Part shown: positions 55,501-64,000 of the stretch, piece by piece
How positions within the stretch are numbered: the first letter of the stretch is position 1
How the letters are laid out: every line of letters begins with the position of its first letter
From: Rubrivivax sp. SCN 71-131
GTDB lineage: Bacteria; Pseudomonadota; Gammaproteobacteria; Burkholderiales; Burkholderiaceae_C
NCBI GenBank assembly: GCA_001724995.1
Contig: MEFD01000012.1
Span: 269,642-333,641 of the forward strand
Direction: 5' to 3'
DNA: 64,000 nt
Position numbers and translations under genes: made by a program
The notes under the pieces: generated by a model
Told to the model about the DNA's origin: nothing
Database searches by the model: none
The model's input: the letters and a program-made list of their open reading frames with translations, nothing else

Positions 55501-55748
55501 TCGACGAGATCGGGGGTCTCGCCCTTTCCTTCCCGTAGCTGCGCCACAGCCGCAAGCAGCCGCTGCGCATTGGCAGGGCTGCGCAGGAGGTAGGCGGTTT
55601 CCTCCAGGGCCTTGTAGTCATCGAGCGAGAGCATCACCACCGAGCGCTCGCCGCTGCGCGTGATGATGATCGGCTCGTGATCCTCGCAGACACGGTCCAT
55701 GGCCCTGGCCAGATTCGCGCGTGCCGCTCTGTAGGTGATCGCATTCAT
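55497..55748 (-). CDS. yefM: Phd/YefM-family antitoxin
   Basis: The 83-residue product starts MNAITYRAARANLARAMDRV, with the middle HEPIIITRSGERSVVMLSLDDYKALEETAYLLRSPAN read here in part as ITRSGERSVVMLSLDDY. These are hallmark YefM sequences; the tail ends GETPDLVE. A good ribosome-binding site, GGAGAAGG, precedes the ATG. Its toxin has been reduced to seven codons. It probably still represses its own promoter, for which a GTAC-rich palindrome lies about 50 bases upstream. Confidence 0.93.
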   Translation of the reverse strand: MNAITYRAARANLARAMDRVCEDHEPIIITRSGERSVVMLSLDDYKALEETAYLLRSPANAQRLLAAVAQLREGKGETPDLVE

Positions 55749-55799
55749 GGGCCGCCCTTCTCCCTGGCGCGCTCATCCGCTCGTCCGCTCGTTCAACTG

Positions 55800-55816
55800 G
55801 TACGCGTACTGTACGC
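55800..55816. promoter_or_regulatory. possible yefM operator
   Basis: GTACGCGTAC (55800-55809) is a perfect palindrome, followed directly by TGTACG. YefM/YoeB complexes bind palindromes with TGTACA cores, so this nearby GTAC-containing pair about 50 bases upstream of the yefM start is a candidate site. No -10/-35 was identified. Confidence 0.4.
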
Positions 55817-55974
55817 ATCATGTCGGACGGCGCTGTCGACGGCGCGATCGAACAGCGCCATCGATCGCCTGCAACGGCAGCCCATACCCTTGATCTCCAG
55901 GCGTACGTCCGGCTTCGGCTTGAACACGGCACGACTCGGTCCGGCGCAAGGCCGCCGGCGCGGAGCCGAGCCAG

Positions 55975-56085
55975 TCAGGCCAGAAACGGGTTCTCGATCG
56001 AAAGGGTCTCGATCTGCTGGCCGTGCTGCAGATCTTCGGTGAGCAGCCGTCGGCAACCGGCGACAAGGGCGGCGGCGATCAGCGC
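55975..56085 (-). pseudogene. C-terminal remnant of a VapC (PIN-domain) toxin
   Basis: The minus-strand frame reads ALIAAALVAGCRRLLTED, then LQHGQQIETLSIENPFLA and a stop. That is the usual end of PIN toxins, with the conserved Asp in TEDLQHG. The N-terminal three quarters are missing; only a short unrelated-looking stretch separates it from the antitoxin stop at 56121, so an internal deletion removed most of the gene. It is a different VapC from the stub at 55011. Confidence 0.75.
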
Positions 56086-56120
56086 AGGTTTCGCTCGTCC
56101 CGCCCGATGACGCGCCCGAC

Positions 56121-56300
56121 CTACTGCCGAACCCGGAGACTCGCCATCACTTCGTCGAGCCGCTGCAAGTGCCGGTCGGCTTCTGCATAGTCGGCCAGCC
56201 AGCTACGGAACGCTTCGTTGAGCGTCGTGTGCTCCGTTCGGGCGCGTCGTCGGGCGGCCTCGATGAGACGCTCGTCGGCACTGAGAGTGATGTACTTCAC
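56121..56300 (-). CDS. ribbon-helix-helix antitoxin (VapB-like)
   Basis: The 59-residue protein starts with GTG at 56300: VKYITLSADERLIEAARRRA, then a helix with HTTLNEAFRSWLADYAEADR and a basic end. This fits small RHH antitoxins that accompany PIN toxins, and the C-terminal remnant of such a toxin lies directly downstream. The N-terminal strand and two helices appear complete, so DNA binding may persist. Confidence 0.7.
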   Translation of the reverse strand: MKYITLSADERLIEAARRRARTEHTTLNEAFRSWLADYAEADRHLQRLDEVMASLRVRQ

Positions 56301-56377
56301 GTGCGCAATGTACTCGGGCGTCGTGCGGATCTCTGGGGTTCGGAACTCTTGGGCCGTTCGAAACCGCCGACGGCAGA

Positions 56378-57577
56378 TCACTCGACTCTCAACGCCACGC
56401 TCGCTCCCTCGTACACCTGCCGATACGCCCTCACCATCGTCTCCAGGCTGAAGCGCGCCTCGACGCGCGCGCGGCCGGCGGCGCCGGCTGCGCGGCGTAG
56501 CGGCTCGTCCTGCGCGAAGGCGATCAGCGCCTGCGCCAGCGCCGGCACGTCGCCGGGCGGGACGATGCGGCCGCTGACGCCGTCCTCGACCAGGTCGGCA
56601 TTGCCGCCGACGGCCGTCGCGACGACGGGCAGGCCGCTGGCCATGGCTTCGAGGATGGTGTTGGAGATGCCTTCGGCCAGCGAGGGCAGCACGAACAGGT
56701 CCAGGCCCTGCATCACGGCCGGCACGTCGCTGCGCGCGCCGGGCAGCCAGGCGAGGTCGCGCAGGCCGGCGTCGGCGAGGATGCGCTCGCACTCGGCCTT
56801 CAGCGGCCCGTCGCCGACCAGCACCAGCCGCAGCGTTTGGCGCAGCGCGGGCTGCTGCGCGAGGGCCGCGACGAAGGCTTGCACCAGCAGCGGCTGCGCC
56901 TTGACGGTCTGCATGCGGCCGACGGTGCCGGCCAGGCACAGGCCGGGTTCGGGGAACGGGCAGCCCGGCGCGCGCTGCGGCTGCGGCGCGGGCGCGAAGC
57001 GTTCGCTGTCGACGCCGTTGCTGATCTGCACCACGGCGCGGCGGTCGAAGCCCACCGTGTCGACGAGGTAGCGCTCGAGATCGCGCGACAAGGCGACGTA
57101 GCGGTGCACGAAGGGCCGATAGGCGCGGCGGATCCACTGGTGCTTGCGGCTGCGGCCGTCGGGATCCTCGGCGTCGCGGCCGTGCTCGCCGTGCACGCGC
57201 AGCGGCACGCCGGCCCACCAGGCCGCGGGCTGCATCTCGAGCGCGGCCAGGTTGCGCGTGTGCAGCACCTGCGGGCGCAGCTCGCGCAGGATGCGCAGCA
57301 GCGCCGGCCAGCTGCGCCAGCCGTGCCCGGGCGGCTGGCGCAGCGAATGAAAACCCACGTCCGCGCGCTGCACGCGCGCGCAGAAGGCCGGCACGCATTC
57401 GGTCAAGGCGACCACCGCGTGCCGCCAGTCGGTCATGCGGTTGATGAGGTTGACGACGCCGTTCTCGAGGCCGCCGACGTCGAAGCGGTAGACGACGTGG
57501 ACGACGAGGGGGGCGCCAATGATCGGCGCCTGGTTCACCCCGCGCGCGCGCCCGTCGCCGATGCGCTCAGGCTTCAC
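56378..57577 (-). CDS. sugar transferase, PEP-CTERM/EpsH1 system-associated (stp2-like)
   Basis: The 399-residue GT4 enzyme starts with GTG. Its conserved opening PLVVHVVYRFDVGGLENGVV and NLINRMTDWRHAVVALTE matches my memory of the exosortase-associated sugar transferase family (TIGR03088-like). The donor half shows CLAGTVGRMQTVKAQPLLVQ, VVLPS-type LDLFVLPSLAEGISNTILEA and GLPVVATAVGGNADLVEDGV. It sits between two toxin-antitoxin remnant zones, apart from the glycosyltransferase pair at 49.8-52.1 kb. The decayed genes may thus have inserted into a formerly continuous EPS operon. Confidence 0.92.
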   Translation of the reverse strand: MKPERIGDGRARGVNQAPIIGAPLVVHVVYRFDVGGLENGVVNLINRMTDWRHAVVALTECVPAFCARVQRADVGFHSLRQPPGHGWRSWPALLRILRELRPQVLHTRNLAALEMQPAAWWAGVPLRVHGEHGRDAEDPDGRSRKHQWIRRAYRPFVHRYVALSRDLERYLVDTVGFDRRAVVQISNGVDSERFAPAPQPQRAPGCPFPEPGLCLAGTVGRMQTVKAQPLLVQAFVAALAQQPALRQTLRLVLVGDGPLKAECERILADAGLRDLAWLPGARSDVPAVMQGLDLFVLPSLAEGISNTILEAMASGLPVVATAVGGNADLVEDGVSGRIVPPGDVPALAQALIAFAQDEPLRRAAGAAGRARVEARFSLETMVRAYRQVYEGASVALRVE

Positions 57578-57623
57578 CGCTCATGGATCAAACGACGGTG
57601 ACACATGAGACTTGAACGACGGC

Positions 57624-57821
57624 TCAAGCCTCGACGCGCTCGAAGACCAGATGCGCCAACTCGGCCCGATTCCTCGCATGCTCCACCGTCAGGCCCACGA
57701 GCCGGCCCTGGGCATCGACATCGATCAGCGTGTTCTCGTCGAGGTCACGCGTTTCACAGGCCTGCGCCTCACGCAACTCGATGTAGAGCGTGTCCGTATC
57801 CTCGAAGTAGCGCAGTCTCAT
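57624..57821 (-). CDS. DUF2283 family small protein
   Basis: The 65-residue protein starts MRLRYFEDTDTLYIELREAQ, then DLDENTLIDVDAQGRLVGLT and ends in a short helix, the compact beta-rich DUF2283 pattern. DUF2283 genes are often paired with DUF4258 genes in antitoxin-toxin-like modules. Here it overlaps the end of a damaged DUF4258 frame by four bases (ATGA). Its role is not established. Confidence 0.88.
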   Translation of the reverse strand: MRLRYFEDTDTLYIELREAQACETRDLDENTLIDVDAQGRLVGLTVEHARNRAELAHLVFERVEA

Positions 57822-58045
57822 GCCGTGAAGCCCCTGTCGAAGAACGCGTTGTGGATGGTCTGCCCATCCTCGAGCAGGATGACCCTCAGAACCCGTCCGT
57901 CAGCCTCGGCAATCGGCTTGTATCCCCTCGTTGACGGGAGCGTAAACGACCTGCAGGATCCAGGCGTCGAGTATGCCTTGCTGATCTGGCCTTTGCCGCA
58001 AGGAATCGAAGTAGCGAGTGGTCTTCCGGGCAAGCGAGCTACCTC
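57818..58045 (-). pseudogene. DUF4258-family gene disrupted by a small deletion/frameshift
   Basis: The C-terminal part is in one frame (EADGRVLRVILLEDGQTIHN, then AFFDRGFTA, ending at 57818). The N-terminal part is in another frame (KTTRYFDSLRQRPDQQGILD, then AWILQVVYAPVNEGIQAD, about 58028-57905). Joined, they give a plausible DUF4258 protein, so a short deletion near 57905-57930 shifted the frame. The right limit is approximate since no clear start codon is visible. Confidence 0.72.
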
Positions 58046-58105
58046 CCGACAAACCGAAGCGGTAGACGAACTGGACAACGAAGCGGGCGTGCAGTGACCG
58101 CCTTC

Positions 58106-59167
58106 CTATCGTGCCCCATCCTTGGCCAGCGCGCGCGCCACTTCGCCCATGGCGATGCGCACTCCCAGCGCGTTGAGGTGGCCGTCGTAGGGGCCGACGT
58201 CGAGCCGGCGTGGTGAACGCGCGGCGTGTGCCGCGTAGACAGGTTCGAGATCGATCACTTCCGCACCGCCCTCGCGAAGGCGCTGCATGAGGTGGCTGCG
58301 CTCGGCGTCGATGAGCTCCGGCGGCCCGCTCCTGCCGGTGCGGCGCCCGTCCACGGCCACGATCAGGCGGCCACGCAGGTAGGGTCTGGCGTCGGCGAAG
58401 AAGGCCGCGGTCACGGCATCGACCATGCGCCTCATGGCGGCAAGCTCGGCGACCGTGGGGGCGCTCGACGGCCTACCACCGCCATCCGCTGTCGACGGCG
58501 CGGCACGCGTGAACATCGCGCGCAGCAGAGTCCGCGCATCGAAGCGGATCTGGCCGGCCAGGTACTGCGCGAGTGCTGAATGCCGCAACAGCGATTTCAG
58601 GAAGCCCGGCGCAGGGTCGCGCTCGATGCGTCGCGCCAGCGTCTGGCGGTCGAGGCAGGCGGCCTGGACGTTGCCCGAACCGCAAAGGGACTGTCGGGCA
58701 TCAAAGCGCTCGAGCAGCAGCACCACGTCGCGCGTGGCCAGGCGCTCGCCGGCAAGGCGGATGCGCTGCGCATAGTCGAGCAGCGAAGAGCCCGGGCTGC
58801 CCATCGCGTAGACCTTGCGCGAAGCGCCGAGCAGGTGCTCGAGCTGTGCCGCCGGGCGATCGGCCTCGGCCAGCATCGAGGCTTCGACGTAGCTGTCGCC
58901 GATAAGGGCGACGGCGCTCGGATCGGCGACGAAGTCGTGCTGCGCGGCGAAGCCCCAGTTGTTGCTGCGCAGCGTGCGCGCGTTGCGCAGGTCCCAGCCG
59001 GTGGCCACCGTCCATTCGTGATGAGAAGGGTAGCCGAGCACGTCCGGGTCGAGGTGGTAGCCGCGCATGGTTGCCGTCGACACCGGGAGCACGCGAAACG
59101 CGAGCTCTGCTGCGGCCAGCGGCAGCAGCAGCCCGACACAGAACCAGATGACGGCGCGCCCTTTCAT
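58106..59167 (-). CDS. SGNH-hydrolase-like protein paired with the MBOAT acyltransferase
   Basis: The 353-residue product has an N-terminal membrane anchor or signal (KGRAVIWFCVGLLLPLAAAE), then an SGNH fold. The GDS motif is VALIGDSYVEASMLAEADRP near residue 90, and the distal Asp-His pair is DVGPYDGHLNALGVRIAM near the C-terminus. It would act in the periplasm, like AlgJ/AlgX or other partners that complete O-acetyl transfer. Its start overlaps the MBOAT stop by one base (TGATG), so the two proteins are made together. No transfer activity is demonstrated here. Confidence 0.85.
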   Translation of the reverse strand: MKGRAVIWFCVGLLLPLAAAELAFRVLPVSTATMRGYHLDPDVLGYPSHHEWTVATGWDLRNARTLRSNNWGFAAQHDFVADPSAVALIGDSYVEASMLAEADRPAAQLEHLLGASRKVYAMGSPGSSLLDYAQRIRLAGERLATRDVVLLLERFDARQSLCGSGNVQAACLDRQTLARRIERDPAPGFLKSLLRHSALAQYLAGQIRFDARTLLRAMFTRAAPSTADGGGRPSSAPTVAELAAMRRMVDAVTAAFFADARPYLRGRLIVAVDGRRTGRSGPPELIDAERSHLMQRLREGGAEVIDLEPVYAAHAARSPRRLDVGPYDGHLNALGVRIAMGEVARALAKDGAR

Positions 59168-60651
59168 CAGAAGTTGAAGTAGATGAAGGCGCTGACGCTG
59201 TCGCGCATGGTGTTGACGATCACCAGCGCTGCCGCAATCGTCAGTCCGGCGCCACCAGCGAGCATGCGCCAGCGGATACCGGTGGCAGTCAGTTCGAGCA
59301 GCCGCTGCCCCATGCGATTGCTGTTGGGCAGCGCCACAACGGCCAGGCCCAGCAGCAGGCACGCGCGCCAGGCCACGCTCGCCTGCAGGCCAGCATTCCA
59401 GAGCATGAGGCCGGGTTCGGGCGGCGCAGGCGCGCGCGCAGCCATTGCCTGCAGGATGCGCAGCGCGCCGTCCATGGTCTCGGCGCGGAAGAACACCCAG
59501 GCAACGACGACGGCGACCGCCGTGAGGGCCCAGGCGACGACGGCGAATACCTTGCTGCGATCCAGCCGCGGCGCAAGGCCGGCGCGCTCGATCAGGGCGC
59601 GGAACGCGTGGTTGACGACCAGGTAGGCGCCGTGCAAGGCACCCCACAGCACGAACGACCAGCTCGCGCCGTGCCAGAGACCACCCAGAACCATGGTGAG
59701 CGCGAGGTTGACGTAGCGGCGGGTCTTGCCCTTGCGATTGCCGCCCAGCGCGATGTAGAGGTAGTCGCGCAGGAAGGTGGAGAGCGAGATGTGCCAGCGC
59801 CGCCAGAAGTCGCTGATGTTCAGCGCCTTGTAGGGCGAATCGAAGTTGAAGGGAAGGCGGATGTTGAACATCCAGGACAGGCCGATCGCCATGTCCGAGT
59901 AACCCGAGAAGTCGAAGTAGAGCTGGAAGGTGTAGGCCAGTGCGCCGATCCAGGCCTCCTCGGTGGACGGGACGAATCCGGCATCGGCCGGACTGAAGAC
60001 CGCATCCGCGTAGGGCGCGATGCCATCGGCGATGACGACCTTCTTGAACAGTCCGAGCGCGAAGATGCAGAGTCCGCCGAAGAAGCGCGCACCGTCGAAG
60101 CGGTAGACGGCCGCGTCGGCGAACTGCGGCATCATCTGCGCGTGATGCAGCACCGGCCCGGCGACCAGGTGCGGGAAGTAGGTGACGAACAGGCCGTAGT
60201 GGATGGGCCGCGCCTCGTTCACCTTGCGCGCCCAGGTGTCGACGAGGTAGGCGATCTGGGTGAAGGTGTAGAAGGAGATGCCGATCGGCAGGATCACCTT
60301 CAGCGGCCCCCAGTGCGTGCCCAGCAGCGCATCGAGGTTGGCGACGAAGAAGTTGGCGTACTTGAAGTACGCGAGCAGTCCGAGATCGAAGACGACGCCA
60401 GCCGTCAGCCAGGCCTTGGAGGAAGCGCTGCGGGCCACCGTCTGTGCGATGCGCTTGCCGAACCAGAAGTTGCCCGCGATCGACGCCAGCAGCAGCAGCG
60501 TGAAGATGGGCATCCAGTAGCCATAGAAGAACACGGACGCCACTAGCAGCCAGGCCGCCGCCCAGGTCGGCGAGCGTCGGCCGAGCAGGTAGTAACCCGC
60601 CAGCACGAGCGGCAGGAAGACGAAGGCGAAAGTGGCCGTGGTGAAGAGCAC
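59167..60651 (-). CDS. MBOAT-family membrane O-acyltransferase (AlgI-like)
   Basis: The 494-residue protein has about ten membrane segments. It starts MLFTTATFAFVFLPLVLAGY and contains ILPIGISFYTFTQIAYLVDT and FDFSGYSDMAIGLSWMFNIR, NISDFWRRWHISLSTFLRDY and the catalytic-histidine region MVLGGLWHGASWSFVLWGAL. These are the landmarks of AlgI/PatA-type MBOAT enzymes that pass acetyl groups across the membrane for polysaccharide O-acetylation. It works with the SGNH gene that follows. Confidence 0.95.
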   Translation of the reverse strand: MLFTTATFAFVFLPLVLAGYYLLGRRSPTWAAAWLLVASVFFYGYWMPIFTLLLLASIAGNFWFGKRIAQTVARSASSKAWLTAGVVFDLGLLAYFKYANFFVANLDALLGTHWGPLKVILPIGISFYTFTQIAYLVDTWARKVNEARPIHYGLFVTYFPHLVAGPVLHHAQMMPQFADAAVYRFDGARFFGGLCIFALGLFKKVVIADGIAPYADAVFSPADAGFVPSTEEAWIGALAYTFQLYFDFSGYSDMAIGLSWMFNIRLPFNFDSPYKALNISDFWRRWHISLSTFLRDYLYIALGGNRKGKTRRYVNLALTMVLGGLWHGASWSFVLWGALHGAYLVVNHAFRALIERAGLAPRLDRSKVFAVVAWALTAVAVVVAWVFFRAETMDGALRILQAMAARAPAPPEPGLMLWNAGLQASVAWRACLLLGLAVVALPNSNRMGQRLLELTATGIRWRMLAGGAGLTIAAALVIVNTMRDSVSAFIYFNF

Positions 60652-60692
60652 GGCGGCCGCCGGATCAGCCGATCAGACGCGGCAGGCGGACT

Positions 60693-61973
<1,281 letters not shown>

Positions 61974-62119
61974 ATCCTGGATCCTGGGGTTCAAGTTGAC
62001 GGCGCGATGAATCGGGTTGGCGGATTCTCGGGGTGGCGCGCCCTGCGTTGATTCGACGACTCCGCAGACGACGCCAACTGATGCACGGGCGGGCCGCACA
62101 CGCTCGGCCGCGCCGCCCT

Positions 62120-63892
62120 TCAAGAGGCGCGGAAAGGGAAAAACACCGGTATCGCCGCCAGCGCCACGGCCTGGAAGACGAGCGCGATCGGCGCGCCCGC
62201 GCGCAGGTAGTCGCGCAGCGCATAGCGCCCCGGCGACATCACCATCAGGTTGGTCTGGTAGCCATACGGCGTCAGGAAGCTGCAGCTGGCGCCGTAGAGC
62301 ACGGCCATGACGAAGGGCCGGGGGTCGAGCCCGCTTTGCTGCGCCACGCCCAGGGCGACCGGAAAGGCCAGCGCGGCGGCGGCGTTGTTGCTCATCAGCT
62401 CGGTCAGCATCCAGGTCAGCAGCAGCACCAGGGCCAGCGCACCATAGGGGCCCAGGTGGGTCAGGCCGGAAAGCAGCGCCCTGGCCAGCAGCGCGGCGGC
62501 GCCGCTGCCGACCATGACTTCCGAGATGACGAGCGAGGAGGCGATGACGAGCGCGATCTCGTAGGGCATGTTGCGCCGCAGCTCGGCCACCCGGGCCAGG
62601 CCCAGGGCCAGGAAGGCGACCAGCAGCACCAACAGGGCCTTCAGGAAATCGACCAGGCCCAGCGCCGAGAGCGCGATGGCGGTCACGAAGCCGGCCAGCG
62701 CCAGCAGCCCCTTGCGCGGGTCGGTGAACTTCTGCACCTGGCGGTTGGAGACGATGACGAAGTTGCGCTTGAGGTTGTTGCGCTTCTCGAAGTCCTTGCC
62801 CACCACCAGCACCAGCGTGTCGCCAACGTCCAGCGGCACCGAGGCGATGGGGCCGCGCAGGCGCTCGCTGCCGCGGCGCACGGCGATCACCGCGGCATCG
62901 AACTGCGAGCGAAAGTCGACCTCCTTGATCGTGCGCCGTACCAGCGTCGAGTTGGCGGCCACTACCACCTCGACCAGGTTGTCCAGCGGCAGCCGGTAGT
63001 GCTGGCCGTGCGTCTGCAGGCCCTGGAAGCGCGTGAGCAGGTCCAGCCGCGTGAGGTCGCCGGTGAAGACGAGGATGTCGCCGGCCTCGACGACCTGCTC
63101 GGGCTGCACCGGCGCGATGACGTGTGCGCCGCGCACGATCTCGGCCAGGAACAGGTGCGCGAGCTGGCGCAGGCCGCCGCTCTCCACCGTGCGGCCCGCC
63201 AGCGGCGAACCGGGCATGACGGTGGCCTCGAGGAAGTAGTCCGAGGGCTTGTCGGCCGGGGCCGGCTCGGCCTTCAGCAAGTGCGGGTAGGCCAGCACCA
63301 TGGTGGCGCCGCAGGCCAGCACGATGAGGATGCCCACGGGGAAGAGGTCGAAGATCGCCAGGCCCGGCATCTGCTGGCCGATCAGCAGGCTGTTCACCAG
63401 CAGGTTGGTGGAGGTGCCCACCAGCGTGAGCACGCCGCCGAGCGAGGCCGCGAAGCACATCGGCAGCAGCAGCCGCGAAGGCGCGTGCGCGCGCAGCGTG
63501 CGCAGCGGACCGATCAGCGAGGCGACGACGGCCGTGTTGTTGAGAAAGGCCGAATAGAACGCGGTGGCGACGTAGAGCTTGAACAGCGCCCAGCGATAGG
63601 GGCCGCGTACGAGCCGCTCGGCCATCTGCTCGAGCAGGCGCGACTTGTCCAGCACCACCGACAGCAGCAGCAGCACGACCACCGTCACCAGCCCCGGGTT
63701 GGTGAACTGCTGCAGGCCCTGCTGCACGCTGACAAAGTCCAGCAGCATGAAGGCGAAGGCCACGCTGGCAAACACCAGCGCCGGCTTGCGCCGCCCGCGC
63801 ACGAGCTCGACGATCAGCAGCGCCAGGCCGCCGAAGACGACGGCCTGCTGCAACGTCAGGCCGGCGACAACGACGGCCTGCGGCGGCGTCAT
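62120..63892 (-). CDS. SLC13/DASS-family permease with RCK_C domains
   Basis: The 590-residue protein has membrane segments at both ends and two soluble TrkA-C/RCK_C-like domains in the middle (about residues 215-390), one containing IAPVQPEQVVEAGDILVFTG. The transport halves show PMCFAASLGGVLTLVGTSTN (SNT-like motif) and, near the end, ASCSFLTPYGYQTNLMVMSP. Members with this layout carry sulfate or other divalent anions. It overlaps a cysC 3' end by four bases (ATGA), which favours sulfate as substrate. Confidence 0.88.
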   Translation of the reverse strand: MTPPQAVVVAGLTLQQAVVFGGLALLIVELVRGRRKPALVFASVAFAFMLLDFVSVQQGLQQFTNPGLVTVVVLLLLSVVLDKSRLLEQMAERLVRGPYRWALFKLYVATAFYSAFLNNTAVVASLIGPLRTLRAHAPSRLLLPMCFAASLGGVLTLVGTSTNLLVNSLLIGQQMPGLAIFDLFPVGILIVLACGATMVLAYPHLLKAEPAPADKPSDYFLEATVMPGSPLAGRTVESGGLRQLAHLFLAEIVRGAHVIAPVQPEQVVEAGDILVFTGDLTRLDLLTRFQGLQTHGQHYRLPLDNLVEVVVAANSTLVRRTIKEVDFRSQFDAAVIAVRRGSERLRGPIASVPLDVGDTLVLVVGKDFEKRNNLKRNFVIVSNRQVQKFTDPRKGLLALAGFVTAIALSALGLVDFLKALLVLLVAFLALGLARVAELRRNMPYEIALVIASSLVISEVMVGSGAAALLARALLSGLTHLGPYGALALVLLLTWMLTELMSNNAAAALAFPVALGVAQQSGLDPRPFVMAVLYGASCSFLTPYGYQTNLMVMSPGRYALRDYLRAGAPIALVFQAVALAAIPVFFPFRAS

Positions 63893-64000
63893 GCGGGCAG
63901 ATGCCCGCGCGCCCGCAGCAGCGCCAGCACGCGCTCGGCGGCCTCCTCGGCGCTCATGGCGGCGGTGTCCACGCGCAGCTCGGGGGTCTCGGGCGGCTCG
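63889..64000 (-). CDS. cysC: adenylylsulfate kinase, C-terminal fragment (cut by window edge)
   Basis: The last 36 codons read EPPETPELRVDTAAMSAEEA, then AERVLALLRARGHLPA and a stop, the usual C-terminal tail of APS kinase (Y-E-x-P-x-x-P-E-x-x-x-D-T). APS kinase phosphorylates APS to PAPS, the donor of sulfotransferases. The upstream part is outside the window, so it is unknown whether this is CysC alone or a CysN-CysC fusion. It is coupled to the permease gene by a four-base overlap. Confidence 0.75.
   Translation of the reverse strand, partial: EPPETPELRVDTAAMSAEEAAERVLALLRARGHLPA

Overview
The window is high-GC DNA, densely coded, with gene families and gene order typical of Betaproteobacteria, order Burkholderiales. 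Examples are purE-purK, class II aldolase, pyruvate kinase, PTA-fused malic enzyme and pgk close together, def-fmt divergent from a LysM protein followed by dprA-smg, and yajC-secD-secF. A member of the Rubrivivax/Leptothrix/Ideonella group is my best guess, an inference from gene content alone. I saw no tRNA, rRNA, CRISPR array, intact insertion sequence or prophage.

Bases 1-25700 are mostly core genome: purine biosynthesis (purK cut by the left edge, purE), an AT-rich TPR-like gene directly upstream of purE, a histone-H1-tailed SWIB protein, fba, an ATPase/STAS-like regulator, pyk, maeB, pgk, azlCD, fmt/def, LysM-dprA-smg, a DUF1631 protein, secF-secD-yajC and a large VanZ-like membrane protein that has absorbed a palindromic repeat in frame.

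Bases 25700-64000 are a large exopolysaccharide (EPS) region of the kind linked to the exosortase A / PEP-CTERM system, although no exosortase lies in the window. It has a PLP-dependent decarboxylase, an acyl-AMP ligase, an acyl carrier protein and two exosortase-A-associated alpha/beta hydrolases. It also has two asparagine-synthetase-family proteins, six glycosyltransferases, a Wzx-type flippase, an O-ligase-type polymerase, a polysaccharide deacetylase, a CapK-like adenylate-forming enzyme and an ATP-grasp/tyrosine-phosphatase fusion. Two UDP-sugar dehydrogenases point to uronic acids, an MBOAT/SGNH pair to O-acetylation, and a sulfotransferase plus a terminal cysC fragment next to an SLC13 permease to sulfation. 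The right-pointing genes (27171-48378, apart from the left-pointing 28863-31780 segment) converge at about 48.4 kb on a left-pointing series (63892-48417).

Small accessory loci interrupt the EPS genes. At 28.9-30.0 kb there are a decayed MNT/HEPN pair and an orphan phosphoribosyltransferase-like gene with a clear terminator. At 54.5-58.0 kb lie a Doc-family toxin, VapB-, YefM- and RHH-type antitoxins whose toxins survive only as stubs, and a DUF2283 gene beside a frameshifted DUF4258 gene. An AT-rich block at 35.2-36.5 kb with its own glycosyltransferase suggests sugar-specificity exchange.

The overall reading is a cell making an acidic, acetylated and possibly sulfated, acyl- or amino-acid-decorated extracellular polysaccharide. 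The assignments rest on visible motifs and remembered family signatures; no search was run.
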